NCBI RefSeq assembly: GCF_024158915.1
Contig: NZ_JAMZGF010000001.1
Coordinates: forward strand, 145,078-209,077
Direction: 5' to 3'
Source: Chryseobacterium sp. S0630
Lineage (GTDB): Bacteria > Bacteroidota > Bacteroidia > Flavobacteriales > Weeksellaceae
DNA: 64,000 bases
Every line of letters starts with the position of its first letter. Position 1 is the stretch's first letter. The position numbers and the translations under genes were made by a program. Below the pieces are notes generated by a model. That model saw only the letters and a list, made by a program, of their open reading frames with translations. It made no database searches and was not told the DNA's origin. This document shows positions 63,207-64,000 of the stretch, piece by piece.

Positions 63207-63214
63207 TACTTTTG
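63207..63214 (+). promoter_or_regulatory. -7 promoter element of the pseudouridine synthase gene
   Basis: TACTTTTG ends 4 bp before ATG 63219, so transcription would begin at or almost at the start codon, giving a leaderless message. Confidence 0.5.
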
Positions 63215-63218
63215 CACC

Positions 63219-63926
63219 ATGTTAGAAATTCTTTATCGTGACGAACATATTATAGCCATTAACAAGCCCAGCGGATTACTGGTTCATAAATCTTTCTATG
63301 CGGGAGAAGCCGATACCTACGCTATTCAGGAATTGAAGAAGCAGATTGGACAAAAAGTGTATCCTGTACACCGTTTAGACCGAAAAACTTCGGGTGTTCT
63401 GCTGTTTACCCTAGATAAAGATACTCTTAGAATCATGAGTGAACAGTTTGCATCACGAGAAGTGGAGAAGAAATATCTGGCCATTCTTCGGGGCTGGACA
63501 AAAGAAGAAGAAACCATTGATTATGATTTAGTTAATGAAAATGAAGTTAAACAAAACGCCGTTACAAACTATCGACGTTTGCAGACTTCAGAAATAGATT
63601 TACCTTTTCTAAAGCACCAGACTTCGAGATATTCTTTGGTAGAAGCAATTCCTGAAACCGGAAGATTCCATCAGTTGAGAAAACATTTTAAACATATTCT
63701 GCATCCTATTTTAGGTTGCCGGAAACACGGATGCAATAAACAAAATAAACTGTGGCTTCAAACATTTGAGATCAGCAAAATGACGCTTCATGCACACCAG
63801 CTGATTTTCAATCATCCTCTTTCTAACGAAAGAATTACCGTAAATGCTACTATAGATGAGGAATTCAAAAGAGTAGGAGATATTCTGAAATTTGACCTGA
63901 GCGCGTACTCTTCATTAAAATCTTAA
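63219..63926 (+). CDS. RluA-family pseudouridine synthase (TruC-like)
   Basis: The product (235 residues) converts uridine to pseudouridine in RNA. The catalytic Asp is in HRLDRKTSGVLLF, and the RluA-family end includes GRFHQLRKHFKHILHPILG. The N-terminal IIAINKPSGLLVHKS and short length without an S4 domain fit TruC (tRNA position 65). It cannot be separated from other short RluA members by sequence alone. Confidence 0.86.
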   Translation: MLEILYRDEHIIAINKPSGLLVHKSFYAGEADTYAIQELKKQIGQKVYPVHRLDRKTSGVLLFTLDKDTLRIMSEQFASREVEKKYLAILRGWTKEEETIDYDLVNENEVKQNAVTNYRRLQTSEIDLPFLKHQTSRYSLVEAIPETGRFHQLRKHFKHILHPILGCRKHGCNKQNKLWLQTFEISKMTLHAHQLIFNHPLSNERITVNATIDEEFKRVGDILKFDLSAYSSLKS

Positions 63927-63936
63927 GATTTTAAAT

Positions 63937-63951
63937 AACCTTGACAAGGTT
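63937..63951. repeat. Short palindrome near the right edge
   Basis: AACCTTG-A-CAAGGTT is a 15-base odd palindrome of the same style as the 63136-63170 element. The remaining 49 bases to the window end show no gene start. Confidence 0.5.
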
Positions 63952-64000
63952 GGGGAAGGTATTTCTCTGCTTCTATTGTTTTAACGCAATGCTCGCAAAG

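Larger units (their letters stand above)
62916..63218. other. Intergenic region with promoters, GC-rich repeat and palindrome
   Basis: These 303 bases hold the minus-strand -7 element of glyS (62938-62945), a GC-rich block (63023-63120), a near-perfect 35-nt palindrome (63136-63170) and the plus-strand -7 element TACTTTTG (63207-63214) just before the pseudouridine synthase ATG. No other gene is seen. Confidence 0.65.

Noticed and set aside
1..64000. CRISPR arrays, rRNA and tRNA genes, insertion sequences
   Set aside because: No regularly spaced repeats, RNA-gene signatures or transposase frames were found on either strand.

Overview
The window looks like a chromosomal segment of a Bacteroidota bacterium of the Flavobacteriia, most like Chryseobacterium or a close relative. 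The evidence is AT-rich DNA, flavobacterial -7 promoter elements of the form TAnnTTTG with weak ribosome-binding sites, a type IX secretion C-terminal domain, glutamine synthetase III, a hemA-hemC-hemD-hemE block and flavobacterial intergenic repeats. I saw no rRNA, tRNA or CRISPR. The genus is inferred from protein style, not from a database search.

Region 1 (1-35 kb) is mostly housekeeping: ricT (cut by the left edge), a FadL-type porin with a GDSL lipoprotein, prs-rplY, sufS, a small double-glycine leader peptide, a T9SS-exported protein, the haem genes hemA-C-D-E (minus strand), the cell-shape operon mreB-mreC-mreD-mrdA-rodA, a pentapeptide-repeat protein, an NlpC/P60 lipoprotein, glnN, a DUF6909-like gene, a DinB-like protein and an M1 peptidase. 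At 27.6-30.7 kb is a small accessory cassette on the minus strand. It holds a lipoprotein/Tae4-like amidase interrupted by one in-frame TGA, a candidate immunity gene, a small lipoprotein and two tiny paralogous membrane proteins. An XRE regulator, coaX, an acetyltransferase, tadA and two tandem TonB-C-like proteins follow.

Region 2 (34.3-49.4 kb) is the most unusual part. A WYL-domain regulator, a five-gene minus-strand operon (leucine-rich-repeat protein, tail-fibre-like protein, unrecognised 1270-residue protein, 858-residue protein with a deaminase-like toxin tail, MORN/YwqK-like candidate immunity protein), a very acidic 57-residue protein, a patatin-like phospholipase and a phage-endolysin-like M15 peptidase each lie behind the same promoter module. 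The module is a CGACA-N5-TGTCG inverted repeat placed exactly 11 bp upstream of a TAnnTTTG element. It occurs six times, always firing on the minus strand; the sixth copy points antisense into a Na+/H+ antiporter gene. I propose a WYL-controlled, possibly damage-induced, toxin production and lytic release regulon. The sequence directly shows the shared promoter; the biology is inference.

Region 3 (49.4-64 kb) holds a Y-family DNA polymerase, three tandem secreted C1q-like proteins facing a TPR-AraC regulator, a YdeI-like protein, a serine hydrolase, an M48 peptidase, two secreted or lipoproteins of unknown function, glyS and an RluA-type pseudouridine synthase. Dispersed repeats occupy several gaps: double hairpins, a 35-nt near-perfect palindrome and a GC-rich block.
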